DNA from: Duganella guangzhouensis
Lineage (GTDB): Bacteria; Pseudomonadota; Gammaproteobacteria; Burkholderiales; Burkholderiaceae_D
DNA length: 64,000 nucleotides
NCBI RefSeq assembly: GCF_009674535.1
Contig: NZ_WKJK01000003.1
Span: 496,001-560,000 of the forward strand
Direction: 5' to 3'
Shown here: piece after piece, positions 25,750-35,183 of the stretch
Layout of the letters: every line of letters begins with the position of its first letter
Position numbering within the stretch: position 1 is the first letter of the stretch
Position numbers and translations under genes: made by a program
Notes under the pieces: model-generated
Told to the model about the DNA's origin: nothing
Database searches by the model: none
Seen by the model: only the letters and a program-made list of their open reading frames with translations

Positions 25750-25872
25750 TCAAACAAATTCATCCAACCGCCAGTTCTCCCGCCAGTCGATGAATGGTCG
25801 CGCACCATCGAAGCGTATCGGCAGCCAGCTGTAGCGTGCCCGCGAGGTATTGATTTTTTCCCTTTTGACGTT
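25750..25872 (-). pseudogene. C-terminal fragment of an unidentified protein
   Basis: A stop-bounded minus-strand frame reads NTSRARYSWLPIRFDGARP followed by FIDWRENWRLDEFV and TGA at 25750-25752. The aromatic, proline-containing pattern looks like the ordered C-terminus of an enzyme, possibly a carbohydrate-active one, but I cannot name the family. No start or upstream domain is present, so it is a remnant lying between two other decayed genes. Confidence 0.4.
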
Positions 25873-25917
25873 GCAGGTAGGTTCCAGGCAGTTATGGCAA
25901 GCGCTGCTTATCCTTAC

Positions 25918-26148
25918 TCATACCGGCACGGCTTGCGCGAGAACGGCTGCCTTGAATTTCTCTGGCAAGGCGTTCGGGGTAAGCACAGTGGTTTCCGGCG
26001 TTGGATCAATAAGTAAATCCAAGTCGCTATGATCCGTATAACATCCCTGCACCACAGAACCAAACACGCGAGGATTGCAGGCACGATGCTCCACTACAAT
26101 TCGGCGGATCGCGTCGAGGTGTGTTTGAAACGCGGTGGATGGCTTCAT
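25918..26148 (-). pseudogene. MNT-type nucleotidyltransferase with internal in-frame deletion
   Basis: A 76-residue frame starting at ATG 26148 (MKPSTAFQTHLDAIRRIV). It has the nucleotidyltransferase core RVFGSVVQGCYTDHSDLDLLIDPTPETT, including GS and DxD. It then passes straight to VLTPNALPEKFKAAVLAQAVPV, which in intact relatives follows the third catalytic Asp strand. About 20 residues that usually lie between (LFDxGxxxxxLxxLLGxxVD) are missing. These proteins are usually antitoxins of HEPN/MNT pairs. No HEPN partner is visible. The loss of the third acidic residue makes activity unlikely. Confidence 0.7.
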
Positions 26149-26261
26149 TTGGCTTGATGTGCGTGGGGCAATCGTATTACCAAAGATTCTACATTGTGAC
26201 AACGGCTTCGCGGCTTCGCTCAGCAGCCCTGCTTAGATATGAATAAAACTTTACAGCGTTC

Positions 26262-26294
26262 CAAAAAATAAAGCCCTGTAAAACAGGGCCTTAT
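26262..26294 (-). terminator. Rho-independent terminator of guaA
   Basis: On the minus strand the sequence reads AGGCCCTG-TTTTA-CAGGGCTTTATTTTTT: a GC-rich stem with a short loop and a T-rich tail, about 40 bp past the guaA stop. Confidence 0.85.
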
Positions 26295-26335
26295 CACTTC
26301 AATCAATTACGATTTACAATATTTCCAAACGCAAC

Positions 26336-27946
26336 TTACTCCCACTCAATCGTCGCTGGCGGCTTGCCGCTGATGTCATAAACGACGCGGTTGATACCGC
26401 GCACTTCGTTAATGATGCGGTTGCTTACCTTGCCCAGCAGCGAATGCGGTAGGTGCGCCCAGTGTGCGGTCATGAAGTCCTGGGTCTGCACGGCGCGCAG
26501 CGCCACCACGTATTCGTAGGTGCGGCCGTCGCCCATCACGCCCACCGATTTCACTGGCAGGAACACGGCAAACGCTTGCGAGGTCGCTTCGTACCAGTTC
26601 TTCGGCTCGCTGTCCTGATCGAAGCCCGGCACAATGGTCGCCTCGTACGGCGTGTTGCGCAGTTCTTCGATGAAGATGGCGTCGGCTTGGCGCAGCAGGT
26701 CGGCGTAGTCCTTCTTCACTTCGCCCAGAATCCGTACACCCAGGCCCGGGCCTGGGAATGGATGACGGTAGACCATGTCATGCGGCAGGCCCAGCGCCAC
26801 GCCCAGCTTGCGCACTTCGTCCTTGAACAGTTCGCGCAGCGGTTCCAGCAGCGACAGTTTCATGTGCTCCGGCAGGCCGCCGACGTTGTGGTGCGACTTG
26901 ATGGTCTGGCCTTTTTTGCCCTTGCCGGCCGATTCGATCACGTCCGGATAGATGGTGCCCTGTGCCAGCCATTTGGCGTTGGTCAGCTTGCCCGACTCGC
27001 GGTCGAACACTTCGACGAATTCGCGGCCGATGATTTTGCGCTTCTGCTCAGGATCGCTGACGCCGGCCAGGTGGCCCATGAACTGGTCTTCCGCATCGAC
27101 GCGGATCACTTTCACGCCCAGGTTGTTGGCGAACATGTCCATGACCATCTTGCCTTCGTTCAGGCGCAGCAGGCCGTGGTCGACGAACACGCAGGTCAGT
27201 TGATCGCCGATCGCGCGGTGAATCAGCGCCGCCGCCACCGACGAGTCGACGCCGCCCGACAGGCCCAGAATCACTTCATCAGTGCCGACCTGAGCGCGGA
27301 TTTTCTCCACCGCTTCCGAGATGTAGTCAGGCATATTCCAGTCCGACTTGCAGCCGCAGATTTCGTGCACGAAGCGGCTCAGCATGACCTTGCCCTGCAC
27401 GGTGTGGGTCACTTCCGGGTGCCACTGCACGCCGTAGAAGCCCTTCTCTTCATTGGCCATGGCCGCGATCGGGCACGATGGGGTGTCGCCCATCAGCACG
27501 AAGCCTGGCGGCATGTCCAGCACCTTGTCGCCGTGGCTCATCCAGACTTTCTGCATGCCGTGACCTTCGTCGGTGACGAAGTCGACAATGCCGTCCAGCA
27601 GCTTGGTGTGGTTGCGCGCGCGCACTTCGGCGTAGCCGAATTCACGCACCTTGCCGTTTTCCACTTTACCGCCCAGCTGCGCGGCCATGGTTTGCATGCC
27701 GTAGCAGATACCCAGCACTGGCACGCCCAGTTCGAACACGGCGTCCGGCGCGCGTGGCGCGTCACCTTCCAGCGTCGAGCTGTGGCTGCCCGACAGGATC
27801 ACGCCGGCGGCGCCGTAGTTGCGCACGAACTCGTCGCTGACGTCATACGGATAGACTTCCGAGAACACGCCGGAGTCGCGCACGCGGCGCGCGATCAGCT
27901 GGGTCACCTGGGAGCCGAAATCGAGAATGAGGATTTTAGAGTGCAT
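26336..27946 (-). CDS. guaA: GMP synthase (glutamine-hydrolysing)
   Basis: A 536-residue enzyme that aminates XMP to GMP. The class I amidotransferase domain has the nucleophile elbow GICYGMQ and the later QWHPEVTH; the ATP-pyrophosphatase domain has the P-loop-like [14 protein letters not shown]; the dimerisation domain ends with PPATIEWE. The frame is open further upstream, but ATG 27946 gives the standard start [13 protein letters not shown]. It follows guaB by 71 bp that contain a hairpin, so part of its transcription may come by read-through from guaB. Confidence 0.98.
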   Translation of the reverse strand: MHSKILILDFGSQVTQLIARRVRDSGVFSEVYPYDVSDEFVRNYGAAGVILSGSHSSTLEGDAPRAPDAVFELGVPVLGICYGMQTMAAQLGGKVENGKVREFGYAEVRARNHTKLLDGIVDFVTDEGHGMQKVWMSHGDKVLDMPPGFVLMGDTPSCPIAAMANEEKGFYGVQWHPEVTHTVQGKVMLSRFVHEICGCKSDWNMPDYISEAVEKIRAQVGTDEVILGLSGGVDSSVAAALIHRAIGDQLTCVFVDHGLLRLNEGKMVMDMFANNLGVKVIRVDAEDQFMGHLAGVSDPEQKRKIIGREFVEVFDRESGKLTNAKWLAQGTIYPDVIESAGKGKKGQTIKSHHNVGGLPEHMKLSLLEPLRELFKDEVRKLGVALGLPHDMVYRHPFPGPGLGVRILGEVKKDYADLLRQADAIFIEELRNTPYEATIVPGFDQDSEPKNWYEATSQAFAVFLPVKSVGVMGDGRTYEYVVALRAVQTQDFMTAHWAHLPHSLLGKVSNRIINEVRGINRVVYDISGKPPATIEWE

Positions 27947-27971
27947 GGATATGTACTGATGAAGAGCTAAG

Positions 27972-28004
27972 AAATAGAAAAACGCCGGCACGACGGCCGG
28001 CGTT
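27972..28004 (-). terminator. Hairpin between guaB and guaA
   Basis: AACGCCGGC and GCCGGCGTT arms with a 6-base loop (27981-28004), followed on the minus strand by TTTCTATTTC. The form is that of an intrinsic terminator or attenuator in the guaB-guaA gap. It could lower guaA expression relative to guaB. Confidence 0.7.
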
Positions 28005-28017
28005 GGCAAGGACTGGT

Positions 28018-29912
<1,895 letters not shown>

Positions 29913-30548
29913 ATGAAACTTCGGACTGCTCTACCTTTACTGCTCGCACTCACCGCGCCTTTGATGCCTCAGTGCGCCTCAGCGACAACCATCGACTTCG
30001 AGTCTTTGGCCTCAACATTGACGACGTACGCCGGCCCAATTGACGGGCCGGTGGATGGCTATGTATTTAGTGCCAACACGTGGATAGTCGATGAATTTTA
30101 TTACAACGTAAGGTTCCACAATGTGCCATACCCGCTGAGCGGGGATATCGGAGCTAACGCTCTCGACGATGCGCCGATCATACTGTCCAAGCAAGACGGC
30201 GGCGTTTTCTCGTTGCAGAATCTAATTTTCTCGTCTTGGGATACTGCAAGCCAGGACCGTCAGGGTACCTTCACGGCTACTGGTTACCTAAACGGCGTCG
30301 AAGTCGCGTCAGCCTCTGCCCAAAGTGCGCAATTTAACTGGTCGACTCTGACTGCTAATTTTCGTGCTGTTGACAAAGTCGTCTTCGAATTCAACGTTAG
30401 CCAGGGGGCGAATACCTATCCATTTTCCTTTGTTATAGACAATGTCAATGTGTCTGCAGTTCCTCAGCCATCAACGTACGCCATGTTGCTGGGCGGCCTA
30501 GTACTGCTTGGATGTACCGCGCGCCGTCAATCCCACAACAAGACCTAG
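29913..30548 (+). CDS. PEP-CTERM sorting domain protein
   Basis: A 211-residue secreted protein. It has a signal peptide (LRTALPLLLALTAPLMPQCASA), then a beta-rich body beginning TIDFESLASTL, and a C-terminal sorting signal PQPSTYAMLLGGLVLLGCTARRQ. The motif is PQP rather than PEP, but the hydrophobic helix and basic tail are typical. The body resembles PEP-CTERM proteins with a jelly-roll fold (SFVIDNVNVS just before the signal). Such proteins are processed by exosortase and exported to the cell surface or matrix. Its base composition is less GC-rich than its neighbours. Confidence 0.88.
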   Translation: MKLRTALPLLLALTAPLMPQCASATTIDFESLASTLTTYAGPIDGPVDGYVFSANTWIVDEFYYNVRFHNVPYPLSGDIGANALDDAPIILSKQDGGVFSLQNLIFSSWDTASQDRQGTFTATGYLNGVEVASASAQSAQFNWSTLTANFRAVDKVVFEFNVSQGANTYPFSFVIDNVNVSAVPQPSTYAMLLGGLVLLGCTARRQSHNKT

Positions 30549-31000
30549 CCCATACTTCCATCATTCACGGCGCCACAGTCAAGACTCAATCTGCCTTGAT
30601 GCAGATTTAATTAAATCTCAATATAGGTGTTTTTTTCACAATAAAAGGGAGCGCACCGCACAAATGTTGGTTTAGTGAAAAAATTAAGTACTCCAGCTGT
30701 CGTTATTAGTTCATCCCATATTGATAGTTAATAATATTTTTGTAACATCAGTTGACGACATTGCATGATATTTTTTACTCTGCAAGTGAGCCCTCCGTTC
30801 ACCCGCAAGGGTGTTCAGCGTGGTGGCGGGCTCGACCACAAGAAGGCTTCCTGAATTTGTTAAAAGTTGCCGCGCGGAATTGGTGTTGTTTTAACACCAA
30901 TCTAAGAAAGTTGTTATTGTGGCTTGCCTTCAAGGCAAACAAAAACGCTGGCTGCGGTACTGGCCGGTCACTATAACTTTTATGTTTTAGGGGTTCTACG
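30549..31000. other. Intergenic region between two PEP-CTERM genes
   Basis: A 452-bp stretch with low GC in its first half. An open frame at 30752-30976 lacks a Shine-Dalgarno and any family signal, so I do not call it. No convincing terminator, riboswitch or sigma-54 site was found. The leader of the next gene probably lies after 30900. Confidence 0.45.
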
Positions 31001-31468
31001 ATGAAACTGAAGCTACTTGCCGCTGCACTTCTCGCTGGCGCCGCATTCTCCGCCAGCGCTGGTGATTATTCTCTGCCGATCACGCTGAATGCCACTTATG
31101 ACTTTTGGGACCTGGACACTCCGCTCGACGGTGGTGTTGACACCATCAAGTTCACTGGTCTCGCCGCCGGCACGTATAAGGTAGACCTGTCCTACAGCAC
31201 CAACTACCTGACCTTCGCGTCGATCACGCTGAATTCGGTAAGTGTCCCAACGATCTACTCGGCCACTCCGTACACCCTTGGCGCGATCACGATCGAAACT
31301 GGCTCGCCATTCACACTGGTGCTGACCGGCACGGCTAACAGCTTGTCGTCCTACAGCGGCCACATCACCGTGACCGCCGTGCCTGAACCGGCTACCTACG
31401 GCATGATGCTCGGCGGCCTGGGCCTGCTGGGTCTGGCTGCTCGTCGCAAGAGCAAGAAACAGTCGTAA
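31001..31468 (+). CDS. PEP-CTERM protein, FxDxF-like subgroup
   Basis: A 155-residue secreted protein with signal peptide KLKLLAAALLAGAAFSASA, a compact beta-rich body (YDFWDLDTPLDGGVDTIKFTGLAAGTYKVDLSYS) and the sorting signal VPEPATYGMMLGGLGLLGLAARRKSKK. The body layout, with a strand/turn near the start and the phrase GLAAGTY, resembles the small FxDxF-type PEP-CTERM proteins. It would be handled by an exosortase that is not in this window. A stem-loop follows the stop. Confidence 0.9.
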   Translation: MKLKLLAAALLAGAAFSASAGDYSLPITLNATYDFWDLDTPLDGGVDTIKFTGLAAGTYKVDLSYSTNYLTFASITLNSVSVPTIYSATPYTLGAITIETGSPFTLVLTGTANSLSSYSGHITVTAVPEPATYGMMLGGLGLLGLAARRKSKKQS

Positions 31469-31476
31469 GCCAGGCT

Positions 31477-31543
31477 GGCGCTCCAGTTGACAGTTGCCAT
31501 GAATCATGGCGAAATCAGCGCATGCCTAACTGGAGCGCCTTTT
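31477..31543 (+). terminator. Long stem-loop covering the DUF4124 ribosome binding site
   Basis: Arms GGCGCTCCAGTT (31477-31488) and AACTGGAGCGCC (31528-31539) are perfect complements followed by TTTT; an inner GCCATGAATCATGGC adds a second stem. It can end transcription of the PEP-CTERM gene. The right arm also contains GGAG (31532-31535), the Shine-Dalgarno of the next gene, so folding would hide it. Confidence 0.7.
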
Positions 31544-31544
31544 C

Positions 31545-32039
31545 ATGAAATACCGCATCAAACTTTTGGCGGCAACACTGTTGCTGACCACCTCCTCGCT
31601 GGCGTTAGCCCAATATATCTGGATCGATGACAAAGGCGTCAAGCAACTGTCCGACCGCCCGCCCCCACCCGATGTGCCGGACAAGCGCATTCTGAAAGCC
31701 CCCGGCAAGCCAATCTTCAACCCCTACGCCCCGGCCGACGCGGACACGCCCGCCGATGCCAAGCCGCCGAAGCCGGCAACCACACTGGCCGAGCGCAACG
31801 CCGACTACAACAAGCGCAAGACCGAGGCCGCCGAAAACGCTCAACGCACCGCCGCCGATGCGCAGCGCAAAGCCGACCAGGCCGCCAATTGCGACGCCGC
31901 GCGTCAGAATCAGCAGGCACTGGACCAGGGTCTGCGCCTCAGCACCTACGGTCAAAACGGCGAACGCGGCTATATGGACGATGCCCAGCGCGACGATTTG
32001 CGTAAAAAGACGCAAAAACTGTTGGCCGATTGCAAATAG
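31545..32039 (+). CDS. DUF4124 domain secreted protein
   Basis: A 164-residue protein with a signal peptide (KYRIKLLAATLLLTTSSLALA) followed directly by the DUF4124 core (QYIWIDDKGVKQLSDRPPPPDVPDKRIL). The remainder is a charged, Ala/Lys/Gln-rich helical segment (AERNADYNKRKTEAAENAQRT and so on) with two cysteines, one in NCDAARQNQQAL and one in the final LADCK, that could form a disulfide. DUF4124 proteins are common in betaproteobacteria; their function is unknown. Confidence 0.87.
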   Translation: MKYRIKLLAATLLLTTSSLALAQYIWIDDKGVKQLSDRPPPPDVPDKRILKAPGKPIFNPYAPADADTPADAKPPKPATTLAERNADYNKRKTEAAENAQRTAADAQRKADQAANCDAARQNQQALDQGLRLSTYGQNGERGYMDDAQRDDLRKKTQKLLADCK

Positions 32040-32069
32040 ACTCTTCTGCCTTTTGGCCTGGGTGCCGTA

Positions 32070-32083
32070 TGATATCGCTATCA
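32070..32083. promoter_or_regulatory. LacI-type operator 1
   Basis: TGATATCGCTATCA, 20 bp before the LacI-family gene. It matches two further sites at 33212 and 33736 with consensus (t/a)G(a/t)TANCGCTATCA, similar to GntR/LacI-family operators. It probably serves autoregulation. Confidence 0.65.
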
Positions 32084-32103
32084 AGATCAACCCAGTTTCA
32101 TCA

Positions 32104-33132
32104 ATGACGAAGACTCAAGCGGGCAAGAGCCGCGCCAGCGGTCGCATCACCCTCGCCATGGTGGCGGCACACGCCGGCGTGGCCACCATGACCGCCTCGC
32201 GCGCCATCACTCAGCCGGAGATGGTGTCGCAGGCGCTGCGCGACCGCGTCGACAAGGCGGTGGTCGAACTCGGCTACGTGCCTAACCGCGCCGCCCGCGC
32301 CCTCGCCTCGTCGCAATCGAAGGTGATCGCGGTGCTGGTGCCGTCGCTGTCCAACGCCGTGTTCACCGAAGTGCTGGCCGGCATCCAGGACGCGCTCGGC
32401 CCGGACGATTACCAGATCCTGATCGGCAATACCCGCTATTCCGACAAGGAAGAGGAAAAGCTGATCAACACCTATCTGCAATCGGCGCCGGACGGCATGC
32501 TGCTGTCCGGCCTGACGCACAGCCCGCGCGTGCAGCAAATCCTGTCCAGCCTGCGCATGCCGGTGGTGTCGATGATGGACATGTCGACCGATCCCAGCCA
32601 GCTGACAGTCGGCTTCTCCCAATTCGAAGCCGGCCACGCCATGACCCGCTACCTGCTGGACAAGGGCCACAAGCGCATCGGCTTCATCGGTGCCCAGCTG
32701 GACGAGCGCACGCTGCGCCGCGCCGAAGGCTACCGCAAAGCCATGCAGGACGCCGGCCTGGCCGACAGCCGGCTGGAAGTGATGGTCAGCGAGCCCTCCA
32801 CCATCGCGCTCGGCGCCGAGCTGCTGGGCCGCATGCTGGCGCAGGCGCCCGACTGCGATGCCATCTTCTGCTGCAACGATGACTTGGCCCACGGCGCCAT
32901 TTACCAGAGCCAGCGGCGCGGCATTCCGGTGCCATCACGGCTGGCCATTTGCGGCTTTAACGATCTGCCGACCTCGGCCTGGATGAATCCGTCGCTGACC
33001 ACCATCGGCACACCGCGCTACCGCATCGGTTTCGAAGCGGCGACGCTGCTGCGCTCGGTCATCAAGGGCGACGATCCGCCCAACAAACAGATCGATCTCG
33101 GCTTCACGTTAATGGCCCGCGAAAGCGCATAA
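32104..33132 (+). CDS. LacI-family regulator, GntR-like
   Basis: A 342-residue repressor. The N-terminal HTH reads ITLAMVAAHAGVATMTASRAI (residues about 15-35) with the hinge helix VPNRAARALASSQ; the periplasmic-binding-like effector domain follows (VIAVLVPSLSNAVFTEVLAGIQDAL, KRIGFIGAQLDERTLRRAEGY, GFNDL). The similarity pattern is to GntR, the E. coli gluconate repressor, which fits the gluconokinase next door. The frame is open upstream, but ATG 32104 gives the normal start. The inducer may be gluconate or an aldonic acid made by the locus (inference). Confidence 0.9.
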   Translation: MTKTQAGKSRASGRITLAMVAAHAGVATMTASRAITQPEMVSQALRDRVDKAVVELGYVPNRAARALASSQSKVIAVLVPSLSNAVFTEVLAGIQDALGPDDYQILIGNTRYSDKEEEKLINTYLQSAPDGMLLSGLTHSPRVQQILSSLRMPVVSMMDMSTDPSQLTVGFSQFEAGHAMTRYLLDKGHKRIGFIGAQLDERTLRRAEGYRKAMQDAGLADSRLEVMVSEPSTIALGAELLGRMLAQAPDCDAIFCCNDDLAHGAIYQSQRRGIPVPSRLAICGFNDLPTSAWMNPSLTTIGTPRYRIGFEAATLLRSVIKGDDPPNKQIDLGFTLMARESA

Positions 33133-33211
33133 ATCACCGCCAAGGCGCCTGCTGCGCCGCAGCATCGATAGTCCTTTACAAATTTTATAATCCGACTACA
33201 CTCACCGAAAC

Positions 33212-33225
33212 TGTTAGCGCTATCA
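33212..33225. promoter_or_regulatory. LacI-type operator 2
   Basis: TGTTAGCGCTATCA, ending 5 bp before the gluconokinase start, where a bound repressor would block initiation. This is the copy of the three that lies nearest to a start codon. Confidence 0.7.
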
Positions 33226-33230
33226 TTTAA

Positions 33231-33734
33231 ATGAGCAAAAGCACACAATCACGTTGGATCATGATGGGCGTCAGCGGCTGCGGCAAGAGCTCGGTCGGGC
33301 TGCAACTGGCGGGCGCGCTGGAGGTGCCCTTCATCGAGGGAGACACTTACCACTCCTACGCCAACGTGGCCAAGATGACGGCCGGCGTGCCGCTCACCGA
33401 CGCCGACCGCGCCGACTGGCTGCTGGCCCTGCACCAGCAGATCCGCGACGCCCGCCTGAAACGCAGCGGTCTGGTGCTGTCCTGCTCGTCGCTGAAGCGG
33501 CATTACCGCGACCTGCTGCGCAGCGCCGATCCGGAACTGCGTTTTGCCCATCTGGCTGGCCCGCGTGAACTGATCGCCCAGCGCATGGCGGCGCGCAAGG
33601 ATCACTACATGCCGCCCACGCTGCTGGACAGCCAATTAGCGACGCTGGAACCACTGCAGGATGACGAGGCTGGCATTGTGCTCGACATCGCCCAGCCGCC
33701 GCAGGAATTGGTGCGGCAAATTTTACGGACATGA
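33231..33734 (+). CDS. gntK: Gluconokinase
   Basis: A 167-residue P-loop kinase of the GntK/IdnK family that phosphorylates D-gluconate to 6-phosphogluconate. Walker A is GVSGCGKSS (residues 13-21). The family blocks FIEGDTYHSYANVAKMTAGVPLTDADRADWL and LVLSCSSLKRHYRDLLR follow, then RMAARKDHYMPPTLLDSQLATLE. Length is normal. No strong Shine-Dalgarno precedes the ATG, because the operator occupies that position. Its setting between a GntR-like repressor and a GH94 phosphorylase suggests that its gluconate comes from inside the cell. Confidence 0.95.
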   Translation: MSKSTQSRWIMMGVSGCGKSSVGLQLAGALEVPFIEGDTYHSYANVAKMTAGVPLTDADRADWLLALHQQIRDARLKRSGLVLSCSSLKRHYRDLLRSADPELRFAHLAGPRELIAQRMAARKDHYMPPTLLDSQLATLEPLQDDEAGIVLDIAQPPQELVRQILRT

Positions 33735-33735
33735 T

Positions 33736-33749
33736 AGTTACCGCTATCA
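33736..33749. promoter_or_regulatory. LacI-type operator 3
   Basis: AGTTACCGCTATCA, inside a longer inverted repeat TGATAG-N6-CTATCA (33732-33749). It overlaps the end of gntK and precedes the transporter gene by about 85 bp. Confidence 0.65.
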
Positions 33750-33832
33750 AAACCAGGCTCTCCCCGGGACAGTCCCCTGTTCCGTTCAGGCAGTGATACG
33801 CTGCCTGCTTTTACAAGCGTACGAAGACGATC

Positions 33833-35182
33833 GTGGATAAACAACTGAGCTGGCGGGAAAAATGCAGCTACGGCATTGCCGATATGGGTTTCAATTTTTA
33901 TTGGACCAATATCGCCACCTTCCTGCTGATCTTCTACACCGACGTCTTCGGCATTTCGGCCGCCGCCGCCGCCTCGATGATGTTCACCATCAAAATCATC
34001 AACGCCTTCACCGACCCGATGATAGGCGCGGTGGCCGACCGCACCCGCACCCGCTGGGGCAAGTTCCGCCCTTACCTGGTGTGGGTGCCGCTGCCGCTGG
34101 CATGCGCCGCCTTCCTCACCTACACCACGCCGTCACTGTCGGACGACGGCAAGATCGTCTGGGCCTACGGCACCTATCTGGCCATGATGGTGTGCTACAC
34201 CTGCATCAACATTCCCTACAACGCGCTGTCCGGCGTGCTGTCGGCCGATCCGCAGGAACGTTCCACCGTCAACGGCCTGCGCTTCATCTTCGCCTTTGCC
34301 GGCGGCACGCTGGTGACCGCCGCCACGCCGTCGCTGGTGCACTGGCTGGGCGGTGGCGATGATAAACAGGGCTGGCAGCTGACCATGCTGGCCTGGAGCG
34401 TACTGGCCTCGCTGCTGTTCGTGCTGACCTTTTTAAACACGCGCGAACGCATCGCGCCGCCCGCCGCACAACAGACCAAGGTGTGGCAAGACATCCGCGA
34501 CCTGTCGCAGAACCGGCCGTGGGTGGCGCTGTTCTTCCTGGCGCTGATCATCATGATCACCATCACGCTGCGCACCAGCAGCGCGGCCTACTACTTCAAA
34601 TACGTGGTGCAGCGGCCGGACCTGATGGCCGGCTTTGTCCCGGCCTACATGATGGCGGCCGCCGGCGGCGCCGCGCTGACGCCGTTGATGACGCGCTACG
34701 TCGACAAAAAGAAGCTGATGATGATCCTGATGAGCATCACCGCCGTGCTGTCTTCGGCTTTCTTCTTTGTGCCGCGCGATCAGATCTGGCTGATGTTCAC
34801 GCTGCAGATCGGCATGGGCCTGGCGCTCGGCCCCAAGTCGCCGCTGGCGTTCTCGATGTACGCCGACACCGCCGACTATAACGAATGGCGCACCGGCCGC
34901 CGTGCCACCGCCATGACCTTCGCCGCCGCCACCTTTTCGCAAAAGCTGGGGACCGCGATCGCGGTCGCGGTGATCGGCTGGCTGTTCACCCGCCTGGGCT
35001 ACGTCGCCAACGCAGCGCAAAGCGAAGGTTCGCAGGCCGGCATCGTGTGGCTGATGTCTTTCATACCGGCGGCCTTCGCGTTGCTCGCGGTGGCCATCAT
35101 GTTCCTCTACAACCTGGATAACGACAAACTCACGCAAATTCAGTCCGAACTGGAAGCGCGCAAAAAAGAACGGAGAGATTGA
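33833..35182 (+). CDS. GPH-family sugar:cation symporter (MFS)
   Basis: A 449-residue transporter with about 12 membrane helices, of the glycoside-pentoside-hexuronide (MelB-like) group. Family marks are the N-terminus [42 protein letters not shown] between helices 2 and 3, and [25 protein letters not shown]. The start is GTG 33833. One base separates its stop from the GH94 ATG, so the two are surely cotranscribed. It probably brings in the disaccharide acid or disaccharide that the phosphorylase uses; the substrate is inferred from context. Confidence 0.92.
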   Translation: MDKQLSWREKCSYGIADMGFNFYWTNIATFLLIFYTDVFGISAAAAASMMFTIKIINAFTDPMIGAVADRTRTRWGKFRPYLVWVPLPLACAAFLTYTTPSLSDDGKIVWAYGTYLAMMVCYTCINIPYNALSGVLSADPQERSTVNGLRFIFAFAGGTLVTAATPSLVHWLGGGDDKQGWQLTMLAWSVLASLLFVLTFLNTRERIAPPAAQQTKVWQDIRDLSQNRPWVALFFLALIIMITITLRTSSAAYYFKYVVQRPDLMAGFVPAYMMAAAGGAALTPLMTRYVDKKKLMMILMSITAVLSSAFFFVPRDQIWLMFTLQIGMGLALGPKSPLAFSMYADTADYNEWRTGRRATAMTFAAATFSQKLGTAIAVAVIGWLFTRLGYVANAAQSEGSQAGIVWLMSFIPAAFALLAVAIMFLYNLDNDKLTQIQSELEARKKERRD

Positions 35183-35183
35183 T

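Noticed and set aside
30752..30976. Possible 74-residue gene between the two PEP-CTERM genes
   Set aside because: No Shine-Dalgarno, no recognisable domain, odd Trp/Cys/Lys content; it looks like chance.
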